Below, in pieces: positions 49,883-57,979 of a DNA stretch of 64,000 bases. The stretch covers positions 44,010 to 108,009 of the IMG/VR virus record IMGVR_UViG_3300017938_000007, one strand, 5' to 3'. The translations under genes and the position numbers were made by a program. Position 1 is the stretch's first letter. Each line of letters begins with the position of its first letter. The DNA comes from a virus. The notes beneath the pieces are model-generated. The model saw only the letters and a list, made by a program, of their open reading frames with translations, ran no database searches and was not told the DNA's origin.

Positions 49883-50494
49883 ATGGCACGGATGAACTTC
49901 AATAACACGTTTGGTGCGCAGAACTCAAACTTGGATTTGCAGCGCGTCGACCTGTGGAAGGTCACGCTTGAACTTCCATCGGTGTTGGGCGGCAGTTCCG
50001 CGTGGAATGAAAACGTCGAATTCGCCCTTGAAAAGTTTCCTTTCCCGGAACGCAGTCGGGAAATGATTCAGATCAAGTACATGCAGCAGACCAACTACCT
50101 GATCGGCGGCGACACGCCGACTCCGGCCATTGAAATTCCCGTGCGGTACGCTTTTGCCCAGCGCACGGCGGAGATTCTGGAGAAATGGTTCTGGCTCGTC
50201 TCGAACCCGCTGACCGGCGGTGTTGGTTTGACCACGCAGGTCAAAGGCAAGGGCATCATGCGCTGGCAGGTGCCGAACATGGCCCAGTTGATCGCCGACA
50301 TGAACAGCGGCGCGCAGTCCAGCCAGAATACGATGAACGAGGGCCTGATTTACGCGCTGGAAGGCTGCATCATCAAGGGTCTGCGCTTCGCCGATGCCGA
50401 TATGACACAAAGCGGGGCCGTGAACCTGTTGTTCAATTTGCAAATCGACCGGTATTATCCTTTAAACGTTAACGATATGCAGGTTGTCGTATAA
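49883..50494 (+). CDS. Tail tube protein, gp19-like
   Basis: A 203-residue tube protein directly after the sheath. It has VDLWKVTLELPSVLGGSSAW, FALEKFPFPERSREMIQIKY, a conserved VRYAFAQRTAEILEKWFWLV segment and a final beta strand pair (AVNLLFNLQIDRYYPLNVND), typical of the gp19 fold. It forms the inner tube. Its stop overlaps the start of an HNH gene. Confidence 0.85.
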   Translation: MARMNFNNTFGAQNSNLDLQRVDLWKVTLELPSVLGGSSAWNENVEFALEKFPFPERSREMIQIKYMQQTNYLIGGDTPTPAIEIPVRYAFAQRTAEILEKWFWLVSNPLTGGVGLTTQVKGKGIMRWQVPNMAQLIADMNSGAQSSQNTMNEGLIYALEGCIIKGLRFADADMTQSGAVNLLFNLQIDRYYPLNVNDMQVVV

Positions 50495-51072
50495 TGACTA
50501 TCCCAATTGAAATTGGAAAACGCTTTAATCGCTTAACTATTGTTGCTGATGCTGGCAGTAAGCGTGTCGGTAAAAACGGGGAATCAAAGCGCATGGTTAA
50601 GGCCAAGTGTGATTGTGGAGTTACCTGCTTGAAACAATTTGGTTTAGTTCGGCGTGGCGTTGTAAAAAGTTGTGGTTGTTTGCAACGAGAATGGGTTTCC
50701 AAACACGCTTTGAGCAGGAGAAAACCGTTGGGTGAATCGTCATTTCATGCTTTTTACAAGGGTTATTACTATGGGGCTAAGAAGCGAAAACTGGAATTTT
50801 CGCTAACAAAGGAACAGTTCAGCTATTTGGTGCAGCAAAAGTGTGTTTATTGTGGTGTTGATCCGATGGACGTGTTTCAACCACAAGCTCGATACGGCGG
50901 TTACATACATAACGGTATCGACAGGGTTGACAACAGCAAAGGTTATACGCTTGACAATTCTGTAACTGCTTGTCGCACGTGTAATCTTGCAAAAGGCACT
51001 ATGACATCACGTGAATTTGAAGCGTGGATTAACCGGCTTGTAGCGTATCGGCAGCAACAGGTAGTGGTCTGA
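50494..51072 (+). CDS. HNH homing endonuclease with zinc-finger N-terminus (paralogue)
   Basis: A 192-residue nuclease related to that at 16343. The N-terminal zinc module is KCDCGVTCLKQ ... SCGCLQ. The catalytic part is KCVYCGVDP, then HNGIDRVDNSKGYTLDNS and ACRTCNLAKG. It is AT-rich relative to neighbours and begins on the last base of the tube stop, so it was inserted in or next to the tube gene. Confidence 0.92.
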   Translation: MTIPIEIGKRFNRLTIVADAGSKRVGKNGESKRMVKAKCDCGVTCLKQFGLVRRGVVKSCGCLQREWVSKHALSRRKPLGESSFHAFYKGYYYGAKKRKLEFSLTKEQFSYLVQQKCVYCGVDPMDVFQPQARYGGYIHNGIDRVDNSKGYTLDNSVTACRTCNLAKGTMTSREFEAWINRLVAYRQQQVVV

Positions 51073-51407
51073 TGAATCCCTACAAGCACGCGGTACTGAC
51101 CATCTGCACGCCGGTAGAACCGATCCCTTTGACCGAACCTCCGATGCCGGAGGCCGATGTAGGAGTGGCGGTCATCTGCCCGCAGTGCGGCAGCGTTGAT
51201 CCGGTGGTTCAGATGGTCGACAGCGCCAGTGTGGCCAAGTGCCCTGACTGCCAGCACGAGTTTACACCGACGGCGATGGAATCATGGGCCAAGCGAGTGG
51301 TGCGGATTTTGAACGAACGGCGACGCCAGCGGCACCGTGCCAAAATGATGCCGCCCCATGAACGGCGGGCAGTGGAACACGAAGCGTATAGGCTATTGGG
51401 TGTATGA
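51072..51407 (+). CDS. Zinc-ribbon protein (111 aa)
   Basis: Coupled to the HNH stop (TGATG). CPQCGSVDPVVQMVDSASVA then KCPDCQHEF form a four-Cys zinc ribbon (about residues 36-64), followed by a basic helical C-terminus (VRILNERRRQRHRAKM). It sits among tail genes; function unknown. Next ATG overlaps its TGA. Confidence 0.7.
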   Translation: MNPYKHAVLTICTPVEPIPLTEPPMPEADVGVAVICPQCGSVDPVVQMVDSASVAKCPDCQHEFTPTAMESWAKRVVRILNERRRQRHRAKMMPPHERRAVEHEAYRLLGV

Positions 51408-51940
51408 GACCTGAAGGATTACTCACAATTTCAAAGATCACGTTGGCCGACGGCACGGAAATTCCAACGTGGAAGGCCATTGATTATGGCTGGATCGCCC
51501 GGCCTGAAGGCCATCAGCCCCGTGGGTGGGGCCTTGAGCGGCATGAGGTTCCTCTGGGCAAAAATCTCTTCGTGGATCAAGGACGCCAACTGGTGGCGTA
51601 CGCTTTTGGTTTTCGCAGTCCCATTCAGGATTACGTCTGCCAGAAATTTGGGGTTGGCACCGGCACCACGGCGGCTCAGGTTACAGACGTAGCGCTGGAA
51701 GCGCCCATCACCTTGAGCAACAGCCAGACGACCAAAGACGTGGACACCATTGATTTTCTCAGTCCCTTTGTCGTGCGGGTTGGTTTTACGCTGGGAGTCG
51801 ACGACGCCAACGGCTACATCATTTCGGAGCAAGGTCTGTTTTCGGGAAACAACGCGCTGATCGCCCGAAAAATCCGTTCGGTCAGCATCAATAAAACCTC
51901 TGATTTTGCGTCCACCATGACGTGGCGCTTGCGCTTCTAA
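51404..51940 (+). CDS. Probable virion structural protein (178 aa)
   Basis: A beta-rich protein (GKNLFVDQGRQLVAYAFGFR; FLSPFVVRVGFTLGVDDANG; ends TMTWRLRF) resembling small tail or baseplate accessory proteins of many phages. It is coupled on both sides (ATGA and TAATG). No catalytic motif. Confidence 0.6.
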   Translation: MRPEGLLTISKITLADGTEIPTWKAIDYGWIARPEGHQPRGWGLERHEVPLGKNLFVDQGRQLVAYAFGFRSPIQDYVCQKFGVGTGTTAAQVTDVALEAPITLSNSQTTKDVDTIDFLSPFVVRVGFTLGVDDANGYIISEQGLFSGNNALIARKIRSVSINKTSDFASTMTWRLRF

Positions 51941-52218
51941 TGAACTCAATCATCCAAAAAGTAGTGGGCGAGGCACAGGGTTACGCCGGTACCGTTGACT
52001 TTAAAACGCCTCCGCCAGCGCCCGCCGGGGCACCGAGTGCGGTTGAAAAAGTAACCGGCGCTACTCCAGCCCACGCGGCGGCTGAAAGCCGGGAAGTCGC
52101 TATCGGGCGGGAGATACTGGCGGCGCTCGGACAAATGCTGCCCATGGCCCGCCGCGACCGAATGGTGCAGCAGATCGAAAAGCTGGCCCAAGAGTTGGTT
52201 CAAATGCACCGAGCGTAG
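51940..52218 (+). CDS. Small candidate packaged protein (92 aa)
   Basis: Starts at ATG 51940, which overlaps the previous TAA. The leader MNSIIQKVVGEAQG is similar to those at 17898 and 18458 (hydrophobic-GE). A Pro/Ala-rich middle (FKTPPPAPAGAPSAVEKVTG) and a C-terminal amphipathic helix follow. Confidence 0.55.
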   Translation: MNSIIQKVVGEAQGYAGTVDFKTPPPAPAGAPSAVEKVTGATPAHAAAESREVAIGREILAALGQMLPMARRDRMVQQIEKLAQELVQMHRA

Positions 52219-52227
52219 TTAGGCTAT

Positions 52228-52581
52228 ATGGTTATCAACGTCACAGATTCACAGGTCGTCGGCGAAACGCTTTCAACGCTGTTCACGATGCTCCAGACCG
52301 GCCCGGTCAACGCGCTGGTGATCCTGAAAAATTCCGGTGTCAACACCATGAATTACGATTTTCAGGAATACAACGGCACGGCATGGGTGGATTTGGGTGC
52401 TTCTGGCTCGGTGCTGAACACCACGTTGCAGGCCAATCAAGTGGTTGTGCTTCAGGTGCAGTCCAATTATCCGCAGGTGCAACTGGTGGGCAATGCCTCT
52501 GGCGGTGCTTTCTTGGAATTTACCGTTACCCGCTATTTCAATCGGACATCTGGCGGCGCGCTTCCCATTTTGAATCTCTAA
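52228..52581 (+). CDS. Decoration-like beta-sandwich protein 2
   Basis: A 117-residue protein, mostly one beta-sandwich: NALVILKNSGVNTMNYDFQE ... ANQVVVLQVQSNYPQVQLVG. The motif LKNSGVNT matches LENTGVNT at 42331 and FENTGPNQ at 60963. TAGTTA is 6 nt before the ATG. Its stop overlaps the end of the convergent nuclease gene. Confidence 0.6.
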   Translation: MVINVTDSQVVGETLSTLFTMLQTGPVNALVILKNSGVNTMNYDFQEYNGTAWVDLGASGSVLNTTLQANQVVVLQVQSNYPQVQLVGNASGGAFLEFTVTRYFNRTSGGALPILNL

Positions 52582-53399
52582 AAAGGTTCCACATTGTAAA
52601 TGTGGTAGACCTCGCGGTAGGCCCCTTGAAGGCTGGTCAAGCCCATTTCAGCCACTTCCTTTGGATCAACCAGCACCAGCGGGGCCGGTTCCGGCACGCC
52701 CGGCACGTCGGAGTTCAATAGCGTGCGTTCCAGTGATTCGTAAAACGAAGCTTTGTGCTCTTCGGGAATCTTGGCGTCGATGGCTTGCACGACGCTGCCA
52801 AAATCCATGTCGGGTGTGATGTCCTCGAACAGGCGCTGAACTTTTTTCGGCCCCCAGCCCCGGATGCCCTGAATGTTGTCGACCGGATCACCGATGATTG
52901 CCAGCGCCACCGAGATTTGGCTGGGCCGCTTGATGTGCCAGCGCTGGTTAATGAATGCTGTAGACAACACGGCTTTATTGTTCAGGCAGTAGTAATGGAT
53001 GCGCTCGTTGGTTTGCAACTGCATCAAATCTTTGTCACCGGAGACAATATAAATATGGTCGGCTTTGCTCGCGTATACAGCCGTTGCCACAAGGTCATCC
53101 CCTTCGTAATGAGGATGTTCCGCATGGGCGGTTCCCAGCAACAGCGTGAGAATTTCCTTCAGCACTTCTTTGGTCTGGTGATACTCCGGCGGTTTTTCCG
53201 AACGACCTTTATTGGGATTTTGCGCGCCGTCCCAGCAAAATAAAGTCCGGTCAAAGTGAGAGCCAATCCGATTAGTGTTGGGGTTGAGCAGGAGCAAGAT
53301 CGTGTTGATGGCCAGCCGGAGAGCCTGTGGCGGGTCAGGATCGACGCGCTGGGCGGCAAACCACGAGCGGGCATAAAGCGAGTTCGCGTCGATGATCAT
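52578..53399 (-). CDS. 5'-3' exonuclease (FEN family)
   Basis: A 273-residue FEN/PolA-5'-nuclease-like enzyme. N-terminal MIIDANSLYARSWFAA, acidic metal sites HYEGDDLVATAVY and IYIVSGDKDLMQLQ, and the helix-hairpin-helix AIIGDPVDNIQGIRGWGPKK. It removes RNA primers and flaps, as T4 RNase H does. ATG 53399 gives the conserved start; a GTG at 53411 adds four residues. Confidence 0.9.
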   Translation of the reverse strand: MIIDANSLYARSWFAAQRVDPDPPQALRLAINTILLLLNPNTNRIGSHFDRTLFCWDGAQNPNKGRSEKPPEYHQTKEVLKEILTLLLGTAHAEHPHYEGDDLVATAVYASKADHIYIVSGDKDLMQLQTNERIHYYCLNNKAVLSTAFINQRWHIKRPSQISVALAIIGDPVDNIQGIRGWGPKKVQRLFEDITPDMDFGSVVQAIDAKIPEEHKASFYESLERTLLNSDVPGVPEPAPLVLVDPKEVAEMGLTSLQGAYREVYHIYNVEPF

Positions 53400-53419
53400 G
53401 TCGGTGGGCACAGGTATGA

Positions 53420-53836
53420 TTAAGCTTCAAAGTTAATGACCTTGATCCATGCGCAGACAGGTTTTCCGTTTTGGAGACAGCCCTGAAAATCCATTGCTTT
53501 GTCCCTGTCGAGCAGGACTTTCCTGCGGCTTACTTCTCCCAGCAAAACGTAGTCTCCTCGTTTAGGGAGCAGGCCGTTTTTGGTGGCTTCGGGTATAAAA
53601 TGCGGGAGGGTGGCGAGGATACGGGCGAACTGGAATCCCACGATTAGTTCCTCCGTTTGCTCGCTCGGATCAGTGCGCAGGGCGGCGCTGCACCTTTCTA
53701 CGGCGTCCAAGATGGTGAACTTATGGGCCTGAAAACTTACGCCGGTCGGTGTTGGGGTGGCATCCCAAGTGACTTTGTAATCAGGTGTGACGCTGAGCAA
53801 ATAATCTTTGGGCTTTATGTCGTCCGCTGGATTCAT
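53420..53836 (-). CDS. Stand-alone homologue of part of the major capsid protein
   Basis: A 138-residue protein starting at ATG 53836 (ATGA overlap with the upstream frameshift ORF). Its middle aligns with capsid residues about 325-425: VTWDATPTPTGVSFQAHKFT against VVWDAIPPTSVNYQTHKFSI, and ARILATLPHFIPE against ATVVATLPQFVPK, then a GEVSRRKVLLD strand against GDLGNKKVFAD. It lacks the rest of the HK97 fold. It may be a minor capsid-lattice component, an assembly modulator, or an independently evolved domain. It sits between a gp26-like gene and a nuclease. Confidence 0.65.
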   Translation of the reverse strand: MNPADDIKPKDYLLSVTPDYKVTWDATPTPTGVSFQAHKFTILDAVERCSAALRTDPSEQTEELIVGFQFARILATLPHFIPEATKNGLLPKRGDYVLLGEVSRRKVLLDRDKAMDFQGCLQNGKPVCAWIKVINFEA

Positions 53837-54009
53837 CGTACTCTTATGCGCCGGTTTTCTTCTTCCACGTTCTCGTTGCGCCACGCTACAAACAGCTTGA
53901 GGATGTCATCCGGTATCCGACTCAAATCTAAAATGAGACCTTTGCCGTCCCATGCGAGGTCGAATAAAATTCGATACCGGGCCTCACGCGAGTTCAGCGC
54001 GGCCTCAAC
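53833..54009 (-). CDS. Putative +1 frameshift extension of the gp26-like protein
   Basis: A 58-codon coding frame (VEAALNSREARYRILFDLAW ... LKLFVAWRNENVEEENRR) has no ATG or GTG at its start. It begins at the end of the gp26-like gene where GAC TTT TTT CGT TGA allows a +1 slip (TTT C to GTT GAG) past the stop. Its end overlaps the next ATG. The W/R/E-rich helical sequence resembles the second half of tail assembly chaperones, which are commonly made by frameshifting. Confidence 0.55.
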   Translation of the reverse strand, partial: VEAALNSREARYRILFDLAWDGKGLILDLSRIPDDILKLFVAWRNENVEEENRRIRVR

Positions 54010-54751
54010 GAAAAAAGTCTTGGTCGAAGCTCAGCAAATGCGTGAACTCTTTGCCGCAGTCATCGCAGATGTGCGGCAGGTTGGTGTTCAGGTGCGGGGA
54101 AAGTCTTCTTTCCTCCTCTTCGATAAATTTCGCGTCCCGTGGGTGCAGCGCTTTGACGTACGCGATCAATTCGTCAATCGTGTCCGGTTTGGAATCGTTG
54201 ATGGTGACGATGGGCAGCAGTTGGCGCAGCCGGGTGTCCGAAATGCGCTGTTTTTGTTCGGGGGGACGATCTTCGATGATTTTTTCGTCCTTCACCAAGA
54301 GAGGCCGGATACGGAGGATGTCTTTGCATTCCGGCAGGGTGATGTCGTCATAGCCGGGATAGCCATCAGCTTTTTCCCCGGCCTTTTCGAGTTCGTCGGG
54401 TACTTTGATCTGCTCCAGCTTTTTGTGGGCGCAGAACGGGCATTGGGACGTGTAATGCACGATGCCTTCGGTGGACAGGGCGCGGGCGACCAGCAAAATG
54501 GTTTGAACTTCATCGGCCACGAAGTCGTCCACCTTGGCTCCATTCAGTTCGCAAAGTTTGGCGACCAGTCCGAAGACCATTTGCTGCCGGGAAGCTTTGC
54601 GGGCCGACTCCACGAGGTATTCGTCAACTTCGCTGTCCCACGGGTACACCGTTATTTTTCCGCCCGGCCACGCCGTGCGGTTGGAGAAGCCGTGGGAGAT
54701 CAGCGTGATTTCACGTTTGAACGCCTGCCGCCGGGGGGTCAGGCTCTTCAT
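54005..54751 (-). CDS. Baseplate hub assembly / tail-chaperone-like protein (gp26-like)
   Basis: A 248-residue protein starting MKSLTPRRQAFKREITLISH with PGGKITVYPWDSEVDEYLVE, then a helical part with AVQ-like repeats, and two Cys pairs, CPFCAHKK (about residue 126) and CDDCGKEF near the end. The order resembles the T4-type base plate (gp26) family. It ends with TTTTTTCGTTGA, where +1 frameshifting would append 58 residues. Start at 54751 is preferred to 54769. Tail assembly chaperone is the alternative or additional role. Confidence 0.5.
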   Translation of the reverse strand: MKSLTPRRQAFKREITLISHGFSNRTAWPGGKITVYPWDSEVDEYLVESARKASRQQMVFGLVAKLCELNGAKVDDFVADEVQTILLVARALSTEGIVHYTSQCPFCAHKKLEQIKVPDELEKAGEKADGYPGYDDITLPECKDILRIRPLLVKDEKIIEDRPPEQKQRISDTRLRQLLPIVTINDSKPDTIDELIAYVKALHPRDAKFIEEEERRLSPHLNTNLPHICDDCGKEFTHLLSFDQDFFR

Positions 54752-54758
54752 GTTTGTT

Positions 54759-55448
54759 TTAATCGACAAGGGATACCTCCATAATTTGGTTGGCTGTTTT
54801 TTGTTTTCGTTTTAAAGCAACGTTTGCATCTTTATAAAGGGTTTTTATGACGCAATAGGCGTTCCAACCGTTGCATTTCACAGTGAAGCAAAATTGACTT
54901 GAAGTTTTTGATATGGCATAGGTGCAGCCAGTCAGCTTTTTTACATAATTTTTGAATTGTTCCGCTAATTTAGAACACGCGCACAATTGAATGAAGGGTA
55001 CTTTTGTTTTTCCGCTACGACTTATGTAAACTGATCCGTTACCATCAATAATGCCACGCCAAAAATCGCGGTCAACGGCTAGTGAGTCATCAATTGAGCA
55101 ACCTTTTGATTTACGCGGCTTAACACCTAGATTGAGTAACCGGTGCCAAATAGAAGGACTGATAAAAGCAAACCTCGCTTGCGTTGTTCGGCCAAAGTTG
55201 GTATTGTAAGTATACACTGTGATTTTGTGTTTCGATTTTAAAAATTCTCGAAAGCGCCTAATATGGGCCACGTCTTTAACACTCAGGTTAAGCGCAATCA
55301 TCTTATAGAACACAGTTTTTCCGCTTTTCCGCGTGCGTTTTGCCAGTGTCAAGCAGCCGTCTGCCATCAAAAATCCCACCCAGTAACGGGCTTCCGATGT
55401 GAGGCTGTCGAAAGCTTCGTGATCAATAGGTAAAAATGTTGTTTTCAC
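54759..55448 (-). CDS. LAGLIDADG homing endonuclease (two motifs)
   Basis: A 229-residue monomeric LAGLIDADG enzyme. Motif 1 is ARYWVGFLMADGCLT (about residues 20-34) and motif 2 is DFWRGIIDGNGSVYI (about 128-142), each with the catalytic acidic residue. It is AT-rich, and its 3' end overlaps the longest possible gp26-like start. Typical free-standing homing gene between structural genes. Confidence 0.92.
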   Translation of the reverse strand: MKTTFLPIDHEAFDSLTSEARYWVGFLMADGCLTLAKRTRKSGKTVFYKMIALNLSVKDVAHIRRFREFLKSKHKITVYTYNTNFGRTTQARFAFISPSIWHRLLNLGVKPRKSKGCSIDDSLAVDRDFWRGIIDGNGSVYISRSGKTKVPFIQLCACSKLAEQFKNYVKKLTGCTYAISKTSSQFCFTVKCNGWNAYCVIKTLYKDANVALKRKQKTANQIMEVSLVD

Positions 55449-55470
55449 ACTTCTTAATTACATGCTAACT

Positions 55471-55500
55471 TTAACAAATGTGCCAAAATAAGTGTATACA
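55471..55500 (+). promoter_or_regulatory. Candidate promoter
   Basis: TTAACA (55471-55476), 18 nt spacer, TATACATT (55495-55502). It lies 5-45 nt before the start of the 55506 gene depending on the start used, and is divergent from the LAGLIDADG gene. Confidence 0.4.
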
Positions 55501-55505
55501 TTAGC

Positions 55506-55919
55506 TTGGCAGTTGACGCTGTAAAAGAACAGTTCTTGAATTATATGAGTATGATGCAGCTTTATTGGGTGTCGTGGACTGCATACCCAAGGGGTGAAGA
55601 CGACTTACCCCGTTCGGGCCAGTATGTATTCGAGCACGATGATTCAAATTGGTTGGCCGGATTTGTAGCGGAAGTCGACTATAACAAGGAAAAAAGTCTT
55701 CTATGCCTCTTTAAACCCACTGATCTTAATCTTCCACAGGCGGAAGTCGTGCGACAAAGCATTCCAGATAAAGAAGTGTATGACCGTTTAGCTACAGCAC
55801 TGAAAGCTAATCCGGCAATGAAGCGTGAGTGGATTGAAGCGTGTTATAGTGAAAAATCAAGCGCTGCCGAAGACGGTAGACGAAATAAGGAGGGGAATTT
55901 GTGGCGACAAGGAAGGTGA
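55506..55919 (+). CDS. Hypothetical protein (137 aa)
   Basis: The longest frame begins at TTG 55506; ATG at 55545 (MSMMQLYWVSWTAYP) is a plausible alternative, giving 124 aa, and fits better with the promoter just upstream. The product is acidic with an aromatic-rich N-terminus and a C-terminal helix (PDKEVYDRLATALKANPAMK). It overlaps the end of the convergent spike gene by 63 nt. No family recognised. Confidence 0.5.
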   Translation: MAVDAVKEQFLNYMSMMQLYWVSWTAYPRGEDDLPRSGQYVFEHDDSNWLAGFVAEVDYNKEKSLLCLFKPTDLNLPQAEVVRQSIPDKEVYDRLATALKANPAMKREWIEACYSEKSSAAEDGRRNKEGNLWRQGR

Positions 55920-56864
55920 TGATGGGGTGATTGGTGGCCCGGTGGGCGCGCCCAGATTACCGTCGCTGTGGGTATGACTGTCCAAATAGGTCAACAGGGC
56001 TTGGATAAAGATGGTCAATTGCAGCCCCAGCACGAAAGGTTCCACGGCGGCTGTGCCAAAAAGCATTGAGGCACAGTTCAAGGTGAAACTTTTGCTGGTC
56101 AGTGTCATGTCGCCTCCCGACGCGGAAATTGTCACGTCGCTGATGGCGTCGATGCCAAGGCTACCTGCCGTGGTGAAGTTGATGTCGCTGCTTGCCGTCA
56201 CATCAAACGAAGAGGCAGACGTAAAGGAGAAACCTTGGGAAGCGGAAGTCCAGCTAAAGCTGTCGGACTGCCCGATCAAGTCCGAACCAACGAGTAGATT
56301 GCAACCGGCATTGGTATTAAGAGTAGCCGAATTGTCAATGTCGTCCAGTTTCAGGAAGTTTCCAGCCGGTGTAGACAACAGGATGTTGCCGTCATTGGCT
56401 CCAACAACGCTGGCATCAGTCAGCACCAAACGGTATCCAGCGCGGGTGGTCTCGGCGAGAAGCGCTTGAGTGATCTCGATGCTGTGCCCGTAGCGTGTCC
56501 AGAAAGCACGGTTGGGCTTGCCTATCTGACCGTTGTTTTCGTCATAGGCGTGGAGCGTCAATCCCCCCAGATCAGACCGGCTTTGCATTCCCCACTCCCA
56601 AATCGGTTTCTCCGGCTCCCCGTCGAGGAAACGAACCCAGACTTTGTCGCCCTTTTCGGGCAACTGGGAGAAACCGCCCGACGCAGGCGAGCCTCCGGCA
56701 GGCATTCCAGCGGGGAGTGCCCACGGCAAGTCATTGGTGCCGATGTAACCCGACCCAGTTGTAGCGGCACCGTAAACGTGAGGTACCCGAACTTTGAGAC
56801 GACCAAGTTTTTCGCTGTCATTGTTGGCCTCCACGATCCCGGCGTATGTGCCGAAAAGTTTCAT
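55857..56864 (-). CDS. Baseplate spike protein (gp5/gpV-like)
   Basis: A 335-residue protein. The N-terminal OB-fold is KLFGTYAGIVEANNDSEKLG then LKVRVPHVYGA, GGFSQLPEKGDKVWVRFLDG and EPEKPIWEWG, as in gp5 and VgrG spikes. Residues about 150-260 are Ser/Thr/Ala-rich repeats (SFSWTSASQGFSFTSASSFD; DINFTTAGSLGIDAISDVTI) forming the triple beta-helix needle. The C-terminus is disordered Pro/Ser-rich. TAATTA lies 6 nt before the ATG on the minus strand. It fits the hub at 42783. Confidence 0.85.
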   Translation of the reverse strand: MKLFGTYAGIVEANNDSEKLGRLKVRVPHVYGAATTGSGYIGTNDLPWALPAGMPAGGSPASGGFSQLPEKGDKVWVRFLDGEPEKPIWEWGMQSRSDLGGLTLHAYDENNGQIGKPNRAFWTRYGHSIEITQALLAETTRAGYRLVLTDASVVGANDGNILLSTPAGNFLKLDDIDNSATLNTNAGCNLLVGSDLIGQSDSFSWTSASQGFSFTSASSFDVTASSDINFTTAGSLGIDAISDVTISASGGDMTLTSKSFTLNCASMLFGTAAVEPFVLGLQLTIFIQALLTYLDSHTHSDGNLGAPTGPPITPSSPSLSPQIPLLISSTVFGSA

Positions 56865-56907
56865 CTGATTTAATTACAGTTTCTGCTTGGCTGGCGGACA
56901 GTAGTTA

Positions 56908-57585
56908 ATGTGCATGTCACGGTTGATCAACGACTTTGTTAAACGGAACCTGTGGGGTTCGAGTTCCAACGCGCCGACGGGCGTGCTCGAACCGCAGCGT
57001 AGCGACCTCTGGTACGTTGATTTTACCAACGCCTTCAGCGGTGTGACTGACGTTTTTGACAGCGTCGTCAACTACATCCCGCCCCAAATGGTGCAGTCGG
57101 TGTCTTTACCTGAGAACAAGGTCAAAGTGGAACCGTTCCGCCGGGATTCGAGGGTGTACCAGATGCCTTCGTGGGACGAACCCTTGGAGACGGTGCGCAT
57201 GACCTTTTTGCTCGATACGTCCAGCGCCGGAGTTTCGGGCATTTACCAGTTTTTAAACAACTGGCTGGAGTTGTGCCGGGCCGGGCGCGGTTTCCGCAGT
57301 TCAGGGTACGGTTTGAATGCACGGGGCGAAGACCCGCTGTTGTTGGACGAAAATTTTCAATCCAATTATCGGTTCGACTGCGCGCTGTATTTCGTGCGGG
57401 GCAACAATCAAGGAGCCTCCGCCACGTCGTTGTTCAGCGATCTGGAAGTATGGCAGACGGTTATGTTGCAGCAGATGTGGATCGCCGGGCTTAAAATTTC
57501 CGACTTGAATTACACGACGAATGCGCTGACCACGGTGGAAGCCAGCTTTTATGTGGAAAGCATCGACTGGTTGACGCCGCCTTAA
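56908..57585 (+). CDS. Tail-tube-like / baseplate tube protein
   Basis: A 225-residue protein. Beta segments RSDLWYVDFTNAFSGVTDVF, VRMTFLLDTSSAGVSG and LKISDLNYTTNALTTVEASF resemble gp19/gp54 tube-fold proteins, and it is distinct from the tube at 49883. TAGTTA directly precedes the ATG (56902-56907). It may be a baseplate-proximal tube initiator. Its stop overlaps the small convergent gene. Confidence 0.55.
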   Translation: MCMSRLINDFVKRNLWGSSSNAPTGVLEPQRSDLWYVDFTNAFSGVTDVFDSVVNYIPPQMVQSVSLPENKVKVEPFRRDSRVYQMPSWDEPLETVRMTFLLDTSSAGVSGIYQFLNNWLELCRAGRGFRSSGYGLNARGEDPLLLDENFQSNYRFDCALYFVRGNNQGASATSLFSDLEVWQTVMLQQMWIAGLKISDLNYTTNALTTVEASFYVESIDWLTPP

Positions 57586-57761
57586 TTGGCGACCGGGATG
57601 ATCGGCACGAGGGTCTTGATAGGTTCCGGCGGCGGTTGGGATTCGAGCCTTTTGGCCCAGTCCAAACCCACGCGCATCTGCTCGGATTGATCTTTGACGG
57701 GCACTCCCTGTGGCGGCGCGGTAAACTTCGAGGCGATGTCGATTTGGTTGTTCAAATTCAT
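57582..57761 (-). CDS. Small protein with TAGTTA leader (59 aa)
   Basis: ATG 57761 with minus-strand TAGTTA 7 nt upstream. The product starts MNLNNQIDIASKFTAPPQGV and has a Pro-rich C-terminus (SQPPPEPIKTLVPIIPVAN). Its stop and that of the plus-strand gene share bases (57582-57585), a tight convergent pair. Likely a small virion accessory. Confidence 0.55.
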   Translation of the reverse strand: MNLNNQIDIASKFTAPPQGVPVKDQSEQMRVGLDWAKRLESQPPPEPIKTLVPIIPVAN

Positions 57762-57805
57762 GCTGATTTAACTACGCAGGCAAAAACAAACAGGTTCTTG
57801 AAGGT

Positions 57806-57979
57806 ATGAAACTTGATGAAGCCGAGATCAGGAAATTGGTTGCCAAGGCGGTTCAAAGAGGCTGGGCGACGTATCCTACTGATCCACCATTGAACGCCCA
57901 GCAGCCTCCGTCCTCCGAGGAGCAGGCTCCGGCTCCCGCCCCGCTACCGCCGCCCTCGCCCCCCGTCGTGCTTCCATGA
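57806..57979 (+). CDS. Small Pro-rich protein coupled to primase (57 aa)
   Basis: ATG 57806; the TGA overlaps the primase ATG (ATGA). An N-terminal helix (MKLDEAEIRKLVAKAVQRGW) is followed by a Pro/Ala-rich tail. Coupling suggests it is made with the primase and may bind it. Confidence 0.55.
   Translation: MKLDEAEIRKLVAKAVQRGWATYPTDPPLNAQQPPSSEEQAPAPAPLPPPSPPVVLP

Noticed and set aside
53657-54784. A 375-codon plus-strand frame over the gp26-like gene and frameshift extension.
   Set aside because: The minus-strand genes are coupled, have Cys motifs and capsid homology; the plus frame looks like a shadow.
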